Below, piece by piece: positions 7,992 to 17,258 of a DNA stretch of 64,000 nt. How positions within the stretch are numbered: the stretch's first letter is position 1; every line of letters begins with the position of its first letter. This stretch comes from an uncultured Erwinia sp. (GTDB lineage: Bacteria; Pseudomonadota; Gammaproteobacteria; Enterobacterales; Enterobacteriaceae): positions 62,001 to 126,000 of the forward strand of contig CAMIKG010000002.1 in NCBI GenBank assembly GCA_946221915.1. Reading direction: 5' to 3'. The translations under genes were made by a program, and so were the position numbers. The notes under the pieces are model-generated. The model had not been told where the DNA came from and did not search any database. It saw nothing but the letters and a program-made list of their open reading frames with translations.

Positions 7992-9221
7992 ATGATACCG
8001 CAGCCCCTTGATGCCCCGGTTCCAGTGAACTGCTGCCATAACCCTCTGGTGATGGCGGCCAATCCGTTACTCAATATCATCCCCTCTATTCGCCATGCGG
8101 TCAGCCATGACGATCCGCTGGCGTTGCGCCAGCAACTGATTGATGGCATTCGCCAGTTTGAAATCAACAGCCAGCGTGCCGGGTTACCTTTTGAAGTGAT
8201 TGTTGGTGCGCGCTATTGCCTGTGTACTGCGCTGGATGAAGCCGCCGCGCTCACACCGTGGGGGAGCCAGGGCGTCTGGCCTGGTCATGGCCTGCTGGTG
8301 ACCTTTCATAACGAGACCTGGGGCGGAGAGAAGTTTTTCCAGCTGCTTGCCCGGCTGTCACAGAATCCTCGCGAGCACATCTGCCTGCTGGAGCTGATCA
8401 ATTTTTGTCTGCAACTGGGATTTGAAGGCCGCTACCGGGTAGTGGATAACGGCCTTTGCCAGCTGGCAGCTATTAAACAGCGCTTATTGCAGATGATTCA
8501 TTCAGTGCGTGGCGGTTACGATCCCGCATTGTCGCCACATGCGAGCGACCAGCCGTTTGCACAGGCCGTGTGGCGGCCCGCCGTGCCACTGTGGGCCTGC
8601 GCCGCGCTGGCGGGGCTGCTGGCCTGTCTGTTGTGGATCGCGCTCAACTGGCGTCTGAGTGATGACACTCGCCCGCTGCTGGCTGCGTTGTATCAGACTC
8701 GCTTACCTGAAATCGCGTTGCCGCACGTGCCGCCAGTTATCGAACCGGTGCTGAATTTGCGTGCTTTTCTGCAACAGGAAATCCAGCAGGGATGGGTCGC
8801 CGTGCGTGATAAAGCCGATCGCAGTGTGGTCACGCTGCATGGTGATGGTTTGTTTGCCTCGGCGGCCACGACGGTGCGCAGCGAATATCTGCCCGTGCTG
8901 GCACGGATCGCGCAGGCGATGAACAACGTCAGCGGACAGATCACGGTGACCGGCTATAGCGATAATGTGCCGATACGCAGCGTGCGCTTTGCCTCGAATT
9001 ATGCGCTGTCGCTGGCTCGGGCGGAATCGGTCCGCAGCTTATTGCAGGTGCATCTGAGCCAGCCGGAGCGTGTCAGTGCGCAGGGACGTGGAGACAGTTA
9101 CCCCGTCGCGCCCAATGACAATGAGGCGAACCGTGCGCGTAATCGTCGGGTCGAGATCACGCTGCTGGTGTCGCCAGAACAAACCCAGACGGAACTGAAT
9201 CGGTTAGCACAAGGAAAGTAG
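7992..9221 (+). CDS. tssL: T6SS inner-membrane protein TssL with C-terminal OmpA-like domain
   Basis: 409 residues. The N-terminal cytoplasmic DotU/TssL domain includes MAANPLLNIIPSIR and RYCLCTALDEAAALTPWG, with one membrane helix near residue 205 (WACAALAGLLACLLWIALNW). The C-terminal periplasmic OmpA-like domain has ITVTGYSDNVPIRS and NRARNRRVEI, the peptidoglycan-binding signature. This is the specialised TssL form, in which wall anchoring is built in and no separate TagL is needed. The start MIPQPLDAP was chosen as the first in-frame ATG after tssK. It is followed 3 bp later by tssM. Confidence 0.94.
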   Translation: MIPQPLDAPVPVNCCHNPLVMAANPLLNIIPSIRHAVSHDDPLALRQQLIDGIRQFEINSQRAGLPFEVIVGARYCLCTALDEAAALTPWGSQGVWPGHGLLVTFHNETWGGEKFFQLLARLSQNPREHICLLELINFCLQLGFEGRYRVVDNGLCQLAAIKQRLLQMIHSVRGGYDPALSPHASDQPFAQAVWRPAVPLWACAALAGLLACLLWIALNWRLSDDTRPLLAALYQTRLPEIALPHVPPVIEPVLNLRAFLQQEIQQGWVAVRDKADRSVVTLHGDGLFASAATTVRSEYLPVLARIAQAMNNVSGQITVTGYSDNVPIRSVRFASNYALSLARAESVRSLLQVHLSQPERVSAQGRGDSYPVAPNDNEANRARNRRVEITLLVSPEQTQTELNRLAQGK

Positions 9222-9224
9222 CGG

Positions 9225-12200
9225 ATGCTGAAGAGTGTGTTTTCCATCGTAACCAGCCGTATGTTATGGGGCGCGGCTGGCATTAGCGCCCTGGCGGTGG
9301 TGATCTGGACCGTCGGGCCACTGGTGACTATTGGCGACTGGCGTCCTGTCGAGTCCGCACGCCAGCGTATCGTTCTCATCATCGTGCTGTATCTGTGCTG
9401 GGCGCTTTGCCGCCTGGCGCCCCGCTTGTACCGCGCCTGGCTGAACGGTAAATTGCTGCGCGGCATCGGCAATATGCCGGGCGACGATCTCCTACACCCT
9501 GAGCATCAGGATCAGCAACTGGCGGAACGCTTCAATGAGGCGATGGTGTTGCTGAAAAAAGCCTGGTTTACCCGCAGCGGCCACGGCCAGTTCAGGCCAA
9601 GCTGGCTGCAGCGCTTTAACCGCGAGTACCTTTATCAGCTTCCCTGGTTTGTCATTATCGGTGCGCCCGGCGCAGGTAAAACGACCGCTTTACTCAATTC
9701 GGGTCTGCAGTTTCCGCTGGCGGAACATCTCGGCAACGTGGCGTTGCGTGGCGCTGGCGGTACGCGTAATTGCGAGTGGTGGCTGACTAACGATGCCGTT
9801 TTGCTGGATACCGCGGGCCGCTACGCCCTGCAACAAAGCCACCAGCAGCAGGACGCAGGGGAGTGGCGTCGCTTTATCACCCTGTTGCGTAAGTACCGCC
9901 GCCATCAGCCGATCAATGGCGTGATCGTCACTCTTAGCGTCAGCGATCTGCTGAGCCAGGATTTGGAAAGCGCACGACAGCATGCGTTATCCCTGAGACA
10001 ACGACTGACGGAGCTGCATGAACTGCTGGGGATCGCCTTCCCGGTGTATGTGCTGGTGACAAAAGTGGACTTATTACAGGGATTTCGCGCCTGGTCTGTG
10101 GCGCTGGATAAAGCGCAGCGCGAACAAATCTGGGGCTTCACTTTCCCCTGGGCGAGCAGCAAGCAGATGGATTTCGCGCTGGTCAACAGTGTCCACACGG
10201 AGTTCACCCTGTTGCAGCAACGGCTTGAAGCAGGGTTGCCTGATTCGTTGCAGCAGGAAAGCGACGGGCAAATGCGCGCGGATATTTATCTGTTTCCCCA
10301 GCAGTTTGCTGCGCTGCGCTCGCCGCTGGTCGGGATGATCGCCACGCTTTTTTCCCGTTCTGATTTTGCCATCCCGTTTACGCCACGTGGCATCTATTTC
10401 ACCAGTGCGACGCAGGAAGGTTTGCCCTTTGATCGGGTACTGGGAGAACTGGGAAGGGCGCTGCAGCTTCCCCGTCCGCAGGCGCAAAGCGGTGGCGAAA
10501 GCGATAGCTGGCGCAGGGTGAACAGCGCGTCGCCCATCCCGGCGCCGAAAGGGCAAAGCTTTTTTATCAGGACGCTGTTGCAGGAGGTCATTTTTCGCGA
10601 AGCGGGTCTGGCGGGGCGTAATCCGTGGTGGGAGCTGCGCTACCGCGTGCTGATGTGGTCCGGCTATTGCCTGATTCTGGCATTGCTGGTGATGTCCGCG
10701 TTCCTCTGGCTGAGCAGCTTTGGCCATAACAAAAATTATTTGCAGGAAATCCAGGCAAAACTGCCGCAACTGGCGCAGCAGAACCAGCAATTACAGGCAC
10801 AGGGCGTCAGCGATATGCTCGCGCTGCTGCCATTACTGAATACGCTGCAACAACTGGCGCAGAGCCGGAATATTGCCGTGGACTCGCCGCCGCTCAGCTG
10901 GCGTATGGGGTTGTATCGTGGCGCCGAGGTGCACGATGCCAGCGACACGTTGTACCGCCAGGCGTTGCGCCAGCTGCTATTGCCGCAAGTGGCGCAGGCG
11001 GTGACGCACTGGCTGAGCAACAACAGCAGTGACGAGGATTATCGCTATGAGGCGCTAAAAGCGTATCAAATGTTGTATCAGCCCAGACATTATGACGGGC
11101 AGTTTTTACATGCCTGGTTGTTGTTTAATCTGCGTCATACACTGCCTGCAGAGACCACCCGAACGCAGCGGGAACAACTTGAGAATCATCTGGCGCAACT
11201 GCTGACCACACAAATCCAGACCTCACCCTGGGCGCGCGATGACAGCCTGGTGGCGCGTGAACAGGCGCTGATTCGTCAGCAGCCGCTGGCGCAGCGCATC
11301 TACGGCCGTCTGAAGCGAATGCTGGAACGCGAGGCGCATTTACCGACAGTATCGCTGTTATCTCTGGGCGGCCCACAGAGTGGCCTGGCGTTTTCACGCC
11401 GCAGTGGTACCGCTCTGAGTGAGGGGATTTCCGGACTGTTTACACCCACGGGGTACTGGAATCACTTCAGCAAACAGATAGCGGCGGTGTCGGAATCGTT
11501 ACACCGGGACGATCTCTGGGTGCTGGGCAGTCAGAGTCCGCCAGCAGAGTGGCGGCAAACAGAAAGCGCGGTGCGCCAGCTTTATCTCAGCGACTTTACC
11601 GCCCGATGGGACGAATTGCTGCAGGACATACAACTGAACAGCAGTGGCGATCTGAGTCAGCGTATCAGCCTTGCCCGCCTGCTTTCCGCCAGTGATTCAC
11701 CACTGCGCCAGCTGGTGGTGAATGTGAGTCATCTGCTAATGCTGGAGCCGCAATCCACCGCTGCCAGCAGTGAACATGCGTTTTCACCAGAGAATACGGC
11801 CAGCAATACGCTACATAGCTTACAGTCGCTGTTCGCTACTGCGGATGATGCAGTCGCTGAGCCGCAAACCACGCCGGAGCAGGCGGTCAGCCGCCATTTC
11901 GCTGCCTTTATTCAGCTGGCGCAGCCAGCAGGCAACGCAGGCGGCACTATCGTTTTCGATGAGATCCTGCAGCAAGTAGACGAGTTGTACCGCTATTTAA
12001 CGGCGGTGCAGGATGCTGCTAACAGTGGCATGCCGCCTCCTGCCAGTGAACCTGTCAGCCGCTTACAAGCCAGCGCCGGGCGTTTGCCTCTGGCGCTGCA
12101 AAAGATGCTGACCAGTCTGGCGGCTGGCGCCAGCAGCGATACGCAGCGTCGTGAACTGGAGGATGTGGGCAAGCGTCTGGCAGTCGAGGTGGGCGGTTTC

Positions 12201-12848
12201 TGTCGTGCGGCCATCGCCGGGCGCTATCCGCTGGTGCCTGCGGCGCAATCTGATATTACGCCGGACGATTTGGCGCGGATGTTTGCGCCGGGTAGCGGGC
12301 TGATGGACACCTTTTTCCGTACTAACCTGGTCAGTAAAGTCGACACGACCCAGGCAAACTGGCGCTTTATGCCGGGGATTGACGGTAAAACGTTAGCGGG
12401 CAGCGAAGCCCTGCTGCGTCCCTTTCGCCAGGCACAGACTATTCGCGACGCGTATTTCGCCAGTGGAACCACGGTTCCTGCTTTTCGGGTGACCCTGCGT
12501 ACGCTGCAGATGGATAACGATATTTTAACTCTGACGTTGGATGTCGATGGGCAGCAGTTACATTTCAGTCACGGCCCGCCAGCGGTACAGCAGGTGAACT
12601 GGCCTGGGCCGGGGGGCACCAGTCAGGTACGTATGCAAATTAATCTGGCCAGTGGCGCAACTGCCAGTCTGGTCACCAATGGGCCGTGGGCGCTAAATCG
12701 CTTTTTTGATCACGCCCGCCTCAGTGCTGACGCCGGGAATTTGAGCCGGCAGGCGACGTTCAGTCTGGATGGGCATCAGGTGATGCTGGAATTTACGCCT
12801 GGCAGTATTCGCAACCCGTTTCAGCCTGGCGGATTTACCTGCCCGTAG
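9225..12848 (+). CDS. tssM: T6SS inner-membrane protein TssM (IcmF)
   Basis: 1207 residues. Two N-terminal membrane helices lie within residues 12-75. A cytoplasmic domain follows, with a Walker A motif GAPGAGKT at residues 146-153 and VLLDTAGRY as Walker B-like; a third membrane helix lies near residue 480 (YCLILALLVMSAFLWLSSF). The rest is periplasmic and ends with the IcmF C-terminal beta domain that binds TssJ. TssM spans the envelope and opens as the needle passes. The intact Walker motif suggests the NTPase is kept. It follows tssL by 3 bp. Confidence 0.96.
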   Translation: MLKSVFSIVTSRMLWGAAGISALAVVIWTVGPLVTIGDWRPVESARQRIVLIIVLYLCWALCRLAPRLYRAWLNGKLLRGIGNMPGDDLLHPEHQDQQLAERFNEAMVLLKKAWFTRSGHGQFRPSWLQRFNREYLYQLPWFVIIGAPGAGKTTALLNSGLQFPLAEHLGNVALRGAGGTRNCEWWLTNDAVLLDTAGRYALQQSHQQQDAGEWRRFITLLRKYRRHQPINGVIVTLSVSDLLSQDLESARQHALSLRQRLTELHELLGIAFPVYVLVTKVDLLQGFRAWSVALDKAQREQIWGFTFPWASSKQMDFALVNSVHTEFTLLQQRLEAGLPDSLQQESDGQMRADIYLFPQQFAALRSPLVGMIATLFSRSDFAIPFTPRGIYFTSATQEGLPFDRVLGELGRALQLPRPQAQSGGESDSWRRVNSASPIPAPKGQSFFIRTLLQEVIFREAGLAGRNPWWELRYRVLMWSGYCLILALLVMSAFLWLSSFGHNKNYLQEIQAKLPQLAQQNQQLQAQGVSDMLALLPLLNTLQQLAQSRNIAVDSPPLSWRMGLYRGAEVHDASDTLYRQALRQLLLPQVAQAVTHWLSNNSSDEDYRYEALKAYQMLYQPRHYDGQFLHAWLLFNLRHTLPAETTRTQREQLENHLAQLLTTQIQTSPWARDDSLVAREQALIRQQPLAQRIYGRLKRMLEREAHLPTVSLLSLGGPQSGLAFSRRSGTALSEGISGLFTPTGYWNHFSKQIAAVSESLHRDDLWVLGSQSPPAEWRQTESAVRQLYLSDFTARWDELLQDIQLNSSGDLSQRISLARLLSASDSPLRQLVVNVSHLLMLEPQSTAASSEHAFSPENTASNTLHSLQSLFATADDAVAEPQTTPEQAVSRHFAAFIQLAQPAGNAGGTIVFDEILQQVDELYRYLTAVQDAANSGMPPPASEPVSRLQASAGRLPLALQKMLTSLAAGASSDTQRRELEDVGKRLAVEVGGFCRAAIAGRYPLVPAAQSDITPDDLARMFAPGSGLMDTFFRTNLVSKVDTTQANWRFMPGIDGKTLAGSEALLRPFRQAQTIRDAYFASGTTVPAFRVTLRTLQMDNDILTLTLDVDGQQLHFSHGPPAVQQVNWPGPGGTSQVRMQINLASGATASLVTNGPWALNRFFDHARLSADAGNLSRQATFSLDGHQVMLEFTPGSIRNPFQPGGFTCP

Positions 12849-12923
12849 TGACCTGCACAACACGGTGATGTGCTGAGTTAATGCGTGAACACGTTGTTAT
12901 GACGCAGGCTGGAGGAAGAGTAC

Positions 12924-13958
12924 ATGGACGAAAAGACGCTTATGGATATTGCAGCACTGCTGACTCCGGTCACGCCGGCATCGCCCTGCGGTGATGATCT
13001 TGAATACCATGCTGATTTTATCGCGATGGAACAGGCCTGCACCGGCAAAGCCGAGCAGCAATTTGGCGCGACCCTCATCCCGGCAGAACCTGCTGACTGG
13101 GAACGGGTGGCTGCGCTGGCGCGCAGTGTACTGATGCGCAGCAAAGATCTGCGCGCCATGCTGGCGTTAACACGTGCGTGGACAGAGCAACAGGGATTGA
13201 GTGGTTATGCCCGGGGACTTGAACTGCTCACGCAGTCATTCCACTGTTACTGGCAATCACTTTACCCGCAGCTGGAGGGCGCAGGGGAAGAGGGCGCCCG
13301 CGCCCGCCTCAATGTGCTGGCCGGACTGAGCGATACCTCGGTGCTGACAATCAGAGTGCGGCAGCTCCCCTTCCTGCATTCGGCAACCAGTGAGATTTCG
13401 CTGCGCAATGCCTGTTCGTTACTCGACGGCAGCAAAACGGATGTGCCGGGATATCCTGGCGGGCGAGGGCGGCTGATGGATGAGCTGATACCTGCCCGCC
13501 AGCCAAATATCAGGGCATTGCTTGATATCGGCGCAAGCCTGCAACAGTTGCGAACACTGTTAACGCAGTATCTTGGCGCATCAGCGTTACCCGTGATGGA
13601 CCAGCTGATGAAAACGGTGACGACAGTCAGTGACGCCTGCGGCGGCAGTAACCCTGGCTCAGCGCTGCTGGCGCGTCCTGGCGCGGAACCTGCAACAACG
13701 CCGCCTGGGGTTGCTGAGCAGCCATCAGCCAGTCTTTGCGACTGGCGACATTGTGTCATTCAGTCACGCAGTGATGCGTTGCTGATGCTGGAAAAAGTGA
13801 AGATGTACTTTACTGAATATGAGCCTGGTCATCCTGCGCCGCTGATGGTGGATCGCGTGCAACGGACGATTGGCCTTGATTTTATAGCCATCATCCATGA
13901 GCTGGCGCCGGATGGTGCGGCTCAGCTGGAAAATCTGCTGGGACATCGCCAGCGCTGA
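12924..13958 (+). CDS. tssA: T6SS tail-tube/sheath assembly protein TssA
   Basis: 344 residues. The N-terminal ImpA_N domain is clear (LLTPVTPASPCGDDLEYHADF, then SKDLRAMLALTRAW). A proline-rich linker sits around residues 245-265, and the short C-terminal domain ends LMLEKVKMYFTEYEPGHPAPLMV...IGLDFIAIIHEL. TssA primes baseplate assembly and coordinates sheath and tube polymerisation. A GGAGGAAG ribosome site lies upstream. The 75-bp gap after tssM is the largest so far in the operon. Confidence 0.92.
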   Translation: MDEKTLMDIAALLTPVTPASPCGDDLEYHADFIAMEQACTGKAEQQFGATLIPAEPADWERVAALARSVLMRSKDLRAMLALTRAWTEQQGLSGYARGLELLTQSFHCYWQSLYPQLEGAGEEGARARLNVLAGLSDTSVLTIRVRQLPFLHSATSEISLRNACSLLDGSKTDVPGYPGGRGRLMDELIPARQPNIRALLDIGASLQQLRTLLTQYLGASALPVMDQLMKTVTTVSDACGGSNPGSALLARPGAEPATTPPGVAEQPSASLCDWRHCVIQSRSDALLMLEKVKMYFTEYEPGHPAPLMVDRVQRTIGLDFIAIIHELAPDGAAQLENLLGHRQR

Positions 13959-14036
13959 TCCCATTCCTCTTTGGCGCAACCTTTTCTCATGCTGCACACC
14001 CTGCAGCCTCTCTTCGCATATTTGATGGAGCAAATT

Positions 14037-14579
14037 ATGCCAATGAATAAATCCAGCGGGCAAAAGCTGCTTGCCCGAAACCGCACGCCGCGCGTACAGA
14101 TTGAGTACGACGTCGAGGTATATGGCGCGCAACGTAAGGTGCAATTGCCTTTTGTGATGGGCGCACTGGCCGATTTAGCGGGACGTGCGGGCGAGGAACT
14201 GCCTGCCATCGATCAGCGCCAGTTTGTCGAGGTCGACAGTGACAACATTGATGACTACATGAAGTCACTGAGTCCGCGGGCTGTTTTCCTGGCGGGCAAT
14301 ACCCTTACTGGCGAGGGGAAACTGCAGATCGATTTGCGTTTTAACAGCATCGATGATTTCTCACCGGATGCCGTCGCGCGTAATGTGCCGCCGCTGCGTC
14401 AGCTGCTACAGGCGCGCACGCAACTGGCGAATTTGCTGACTTACATGGATGGCAAGAACGGCGCGGAACAACTGGTCAGCCATATTCTGCAGAATACCGA
14501 ACTGCTCAGAGCGCTGAATGACGCGCCGGTGCTGGAGTCCGGGAATACCGCTGTACAGAATGAGGGGAACCCGTCATGA
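14037..14579 (+). CDS. tssB: T6SS contractile sheath small subunit TssB
   Basis: 180 residues starting MPMNKSSGQKLLARNRTPRVQIEYDVE, the usual TssB (VipA/ImpB) opening; GGAG lies 6 nt upstream. PFVMGALADLAGR and FLAGNTL... are conserved in the family. TssB intertwines with TssC to build the sheath whose contraction drives the tube. Its stop overlaps the start of tssC in ATGA, giving 1:1 coupling. Confidence 0.95.
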   Translation: MPMNKSSGQKLLARNRTPRVQIEYDVEVYGAQRKVQLPFVMGALADLAGRAGEELPAIDQRQFVEVDSDNIDDYMKSLSPRAVFLAGNTLTGEGKLQIDLRFNSIDDFSPDAVARNVPPLRQLLQARTQLANLLTYMDGKNGAEQLVSHILQNTELLRALNDAPVLESGNTAVQNEGNPS

Positions 14580-16075
14580 GCAAGATGATGCCGCATCACC
14601 CCATACTGCCGGAAACCTTCCATGAAGAGACATTCAGCGCGCTGTTAACGCAGGAGTTCCGCCCCAAAAGCGAGCATGCGCGCACGGCAGTGGCGACAGC
14701 CGTTAAGACCCTGGCGCAGCAGGCGCTTGAGCACAGTCTGCAGGTTACGTCTGATGCCTGGAGCGCCGTACAAACACTGATCGCGGAAATTGATCATAAG
14801 ATTTCGCAGCAGCTTAATGAGATTCTGCATCATGAGGAATTCCGCCAGCTGGAGGGCGTCTGGCGCGGGCTTCACTATCTGGTGAACAACACCGAAAGCG
14901 ATGAAATGCTGAAGGTGCGCGTGATGAGTATCAGTAAAGCGGAGCTTGGGCGTGTGCTGAAACGCTATAAGGGCGTGAGCTGGGATCAGAGCCCGCTGTT
15001 TAAAAAGATCTATGAAGAGGAGTACGGGCAGTTTGGCGGCGAGCCCTTCGGTTGCCTGGTGGGGGATTACTATTTCGATCACAGCCCACAGGATGTCGAA
15101 ATGCTGGGAGAGATCGCCCACATCGCGGCGGCGGCGCATTGCCCGTTTCTCGCCGGTAGTGCGCCGGGTGTCATGCAAATGGAGTCCTGGCAGGAGCTGG
15201 CGAATCCGCGCGATCTGAGCAAAATATTCCAGAATAGCGAATATGCGGCCTGGCGCACCCTGCGCGAGTCGGAAGATGCACGCTATCTGGGGCTGGTGAT
15301 GCCGCGCTTTCTGGCACGACTGCCTTACGGCATCCGCACTAATCCGCTGGACAGTTTTCACTTTGAAGAGCGATGTGACGGCGAAGATCACAGTCGCTAT
15401 ATCTGGAGCAATGCGGCGTGGGCGATGGCGGCCAATATTAACCGCGCTTTTAAGCAGTATGGCTGGTGCACGGCGATTCGTGGCGTCGAGTCCGGTGGTG
15501 CAGTCGAGAATTTGCCGGCTCACACTTTCGCAGGCGATGATGGCGGCGTCGATTTGAAATGTCCGACGGAAATCGCCATCAGCGACCGTCGTGAAGCCGA
15601 GCTGGCAAAGAATGGCTTTATCCCATTGGTTCACCGTAAAAACAGTAACTTTGCCGCCTTTATTGGTGCGCAATCCTTGCAGAAACCTGCGGAATACCAT
15701 GATGCTGATGCCACCGCCAATGCGCGGCTGGCCGTCCGTTTACCCTATCTGTTTGCCTGCTGCCGTTTCGCGCATTATCTGAAATGCATTGTGCGCGACA
15801 AGATTGGCGCCTTCCGTGAACGCGACGATATGGAACGCTGGCTGAACGGCTGGGTCATGAACTATGTCGATGGCGATCCCCAGAACTCTTCTCAGGAGAC
15901 GAAATCGCGTAAGCCGCTGGCCGCGGCGGAAGTGCTGGTGGAGGAGTGTGAAGATACACCGGGCTATTATGCGGCGAAGTTCTTCCTGCGTCCGCATTAT
16001 CAGCTGGAAGGGCTGACCGTTTCGCTACGGCTGGTATCGAAGTTACCGTCGCTGAAGAGCAGCGATAATAGCTAG
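14576..16075 (+). CDS. tssC: T6SS contractile sheath large subunit TssC
   Basis: 499 residues of the TssC (VipB/ImpC) family: RQLEGVWRGLHYLVNNTE, PFGCLVGDYYFDHSPQDVE, FLARLPYG and the C-terminal handshake region are all present. TssC forms the sheath body. In other systems its N-terminal helix is the recognition site for the recycling ATPase ClpV; no clpV gene is in this cluster. It overlaps tssB by 4 bp and is followed by a 184-bp gap before hcp. Confidence 0.97.
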   Translation: MSKMMPHHPILPETFHEETFSALLTQEFRPKSEHARTAVATAVKTLAQQALEHSLQVTSDAWSAVQTLIAEIDHKISQQLNEILHHEEFRQLEGVWRGLHYLVNNTESDEMLKVRVMSISKAELGRVLKRYKGVSWDQSPLFKKIYEEEYGQFGGEPFGCLVGDYYFDHSPQDVEMLGEIAHIAAAAHCPFLAGSAPGVMQMESWQELANPRDLSKIFQNSEYAAWRTLRESEDARYLGLVMPRFLARLPYGIRTNPLDSFHFEERCDGEDHSRYIWSNAAWAMAANINRAFKQYGWCTAIRGVESGGAVENLPAHTFAGDDGGVDLKCPTEIAISDRREAELAKNGFIPLVHRKNSNFAAFIGAQSLQKPAEYHDADATANARLAVRLPYLFACCRFAHYLKCIVRDKIGAFRERDDMERWLNGWVMNYVDGDPQNSSQETKSRKPLAAAEVLVEECEDTPGYYAAKFFLRPHYQLEGLTVSLRLVSKLPSLKSSDNS

Positions 16076-16175
16076 CGTTGACCATGCGCCAGGATCAATC
16101 ACTGACGCTGGCGCACCTTTTCTCTGAGTAATCTCGTGTAGCAACGGTTTCCAGAAATAACGGCAGAGGTAAAAC

Positions 16176-16235
16176 ATGGACGGTTACAGGCATTGCCCAT
16201 GCTTTTCTGTATGCCATATCGGATGCGTTATTTAA
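16176..16235 (+). CDS. Possible 19-residue cysteine-rich ORF upstream of hcp
   Basis: An ATG at 16176 follows AGAGG by 6 nt and opens a 19-codon frame (MDGYRHCPCFSVCHIGCVI) with four cysteines, ending 24 bp before hcp. It could be a leader peptide or chance; no family is known to me. Confidence 0.2.
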   Translation: MDGYRHCPCFSVCHIGCVI

Positions 16236-16259
16236 ACACTTAATGGAGCGTGGATCATA

Positions 16260-16730
16260 ATGTCGCATGATATGTACTTAAAAGTTGATGGTGTAAATGG
16301 TGAGTCAAAGGATGCCAGCCATAGTGGCTGGACAGATATTACCTCTTTCTCCTGGGGCGCATCACAAAATGGAAATAACGGTGGTTCGGTGGGGAAGGTC
16401 AATTTCAGCGATCTGCACGTTATCGCGCGGATTGATAAGTCGGTATCGGCATTAATGAAATACTGTGCGACAGGAAAGCATGTTAACAAAGTGGAATTAT
16501 CGCTCTGTCGTGCGAGTGGTGAACAAACCGAATATGCCAGGGTTACGCTGGAAGATGTGCTTGTCACCTCAGTCGATTACAGCGGCGTCAATAAAACCGA
16601 AGAGCTGACCATGACGTATAGCTTCCAGGCGGCGAAAATCAGGCAGCAATATTGGGAGCAAACCCGAACCGGCCAGCGAGGCGCGGAAACCAGTATGGGG
16701 TGGGATATTAAAGAGAATCGTGAGATTTAA
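16260..16730 (+). CDS. hcp: T6SS tube protein Hcp (TssD)
   Basis: 156 residues. The conserved Hcp1-type features are MYLKVDGVNGESKD, GWTDITSFSWGASQ, VNFSDLHVIARIDKSV and TEELTMTYSFQAAKI. Hexameric Hcp rings stack into the tube and also carry small effectors such as Tae amidases in the lumen. A 184-bp upstream gap suggests a separate strong promoter. Base composition falls from here to tai4. The adjoining tae4/tai4 pair is consistent with an Hcp-loaded cargo. Confidence 0.96.
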   Translation: MSHDMYLKVDGVNGESKDASHSGWTDITSFSWGASQNGNNGGSVGKVNFSDLHVIARIDKSVSALMKYCATGKHVNKVELSLCRASGEQTEYARVTLEDVLVTSVDYSGVNKTEELTMTYSFQAAKIRQQYWEQTRTGQRGAETSMGWDIKENREI

Positions 16731-16778
16731 TTGACTGGCAGGCTCATCAGAAAAGGTGGGCCTTAAGTGGAGTGATAG

Positions 16779-17258
16779 ATGACAATAAAACCTTCTTTTA
16801 TTCAGGCGTTGTCGAAGTTTCAAAAGGTCAATGTCGATGTTGCACAAGTTGGTGAGTTAATTGGCGGTAATGTTGGTGTTAATATTGACATGGGGGTTCG
16901 TGAACCCATGAAGGGATTTACAAATGCCTGTGCTATACGAATGAGTTATGTGATTAATTACTCAGGTATCAGGATCACGCGAGGCGTATGGAAAACGGTT
17001 TCTGGAGCCGATAAAAAATGGTACATCTATCGGGTTAAAGATCTCCTCATTTATTTGCATGAAAAATTTGGCAAACCAGATTTAACCGTAAGAAATCCCG
17101 ACGTGAGTGATTTTTATGGCATGAAGTGAATATTGGTTTTTACCGTTTCAAGCTGGAATGATTCAAGTGGACACGTAACATTATGGAATGGGAGTTCTTG
17201 TTCCGATAATTGCTACTTTAATGAATATAGTGAGGCTGCGATTTGGTTATTAGATTAG
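16779..17258 (+). pseudogene. tae4: T6SS amidase effector Tae4, interrupted by an in-frame TGA
   Basis: The first 116 codons match Tae4: FIQALSKFQKVNVDVAQVGE, GGNVG, then NACAIRMSYVIN with the catalytic Cys and SGADKKWYIYRVKDLL. A TGA at 17127-17129 stops this frame. The same frame continues without shift for 42 more codons, containing GHVTLWNG with the catalytic His and the SCSDNC disulphide region, to TAG at 17256-17258. Aligned to Salmonella Tae4, the TGA takes the place of the Gly in a KKGII segment, so one G-to-T change in GGA explains it. The stop separates the Cys and His of the D,L-endopeptidase dyad, so the product should be inactive. Total length of 159 sense and stop codons fits the family. 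A sequencing error is possible. Confidence 0.85.

Noticed and set aside
14645..15700. 351-codon open frame antisense to tssC
   Set aside because: Entirely within the conserved tssC gene and without recognisable motifs.
17127..17129. TGA in tae4 as a selenocysteine codon or programmed read-through
   Set aside because: The family has glycine at this position, no selenoprotein precedent exists for Tae4, and I see no clear SECIS-like hairpin directly downstream. A nonsense change or sequencing error is simpler.
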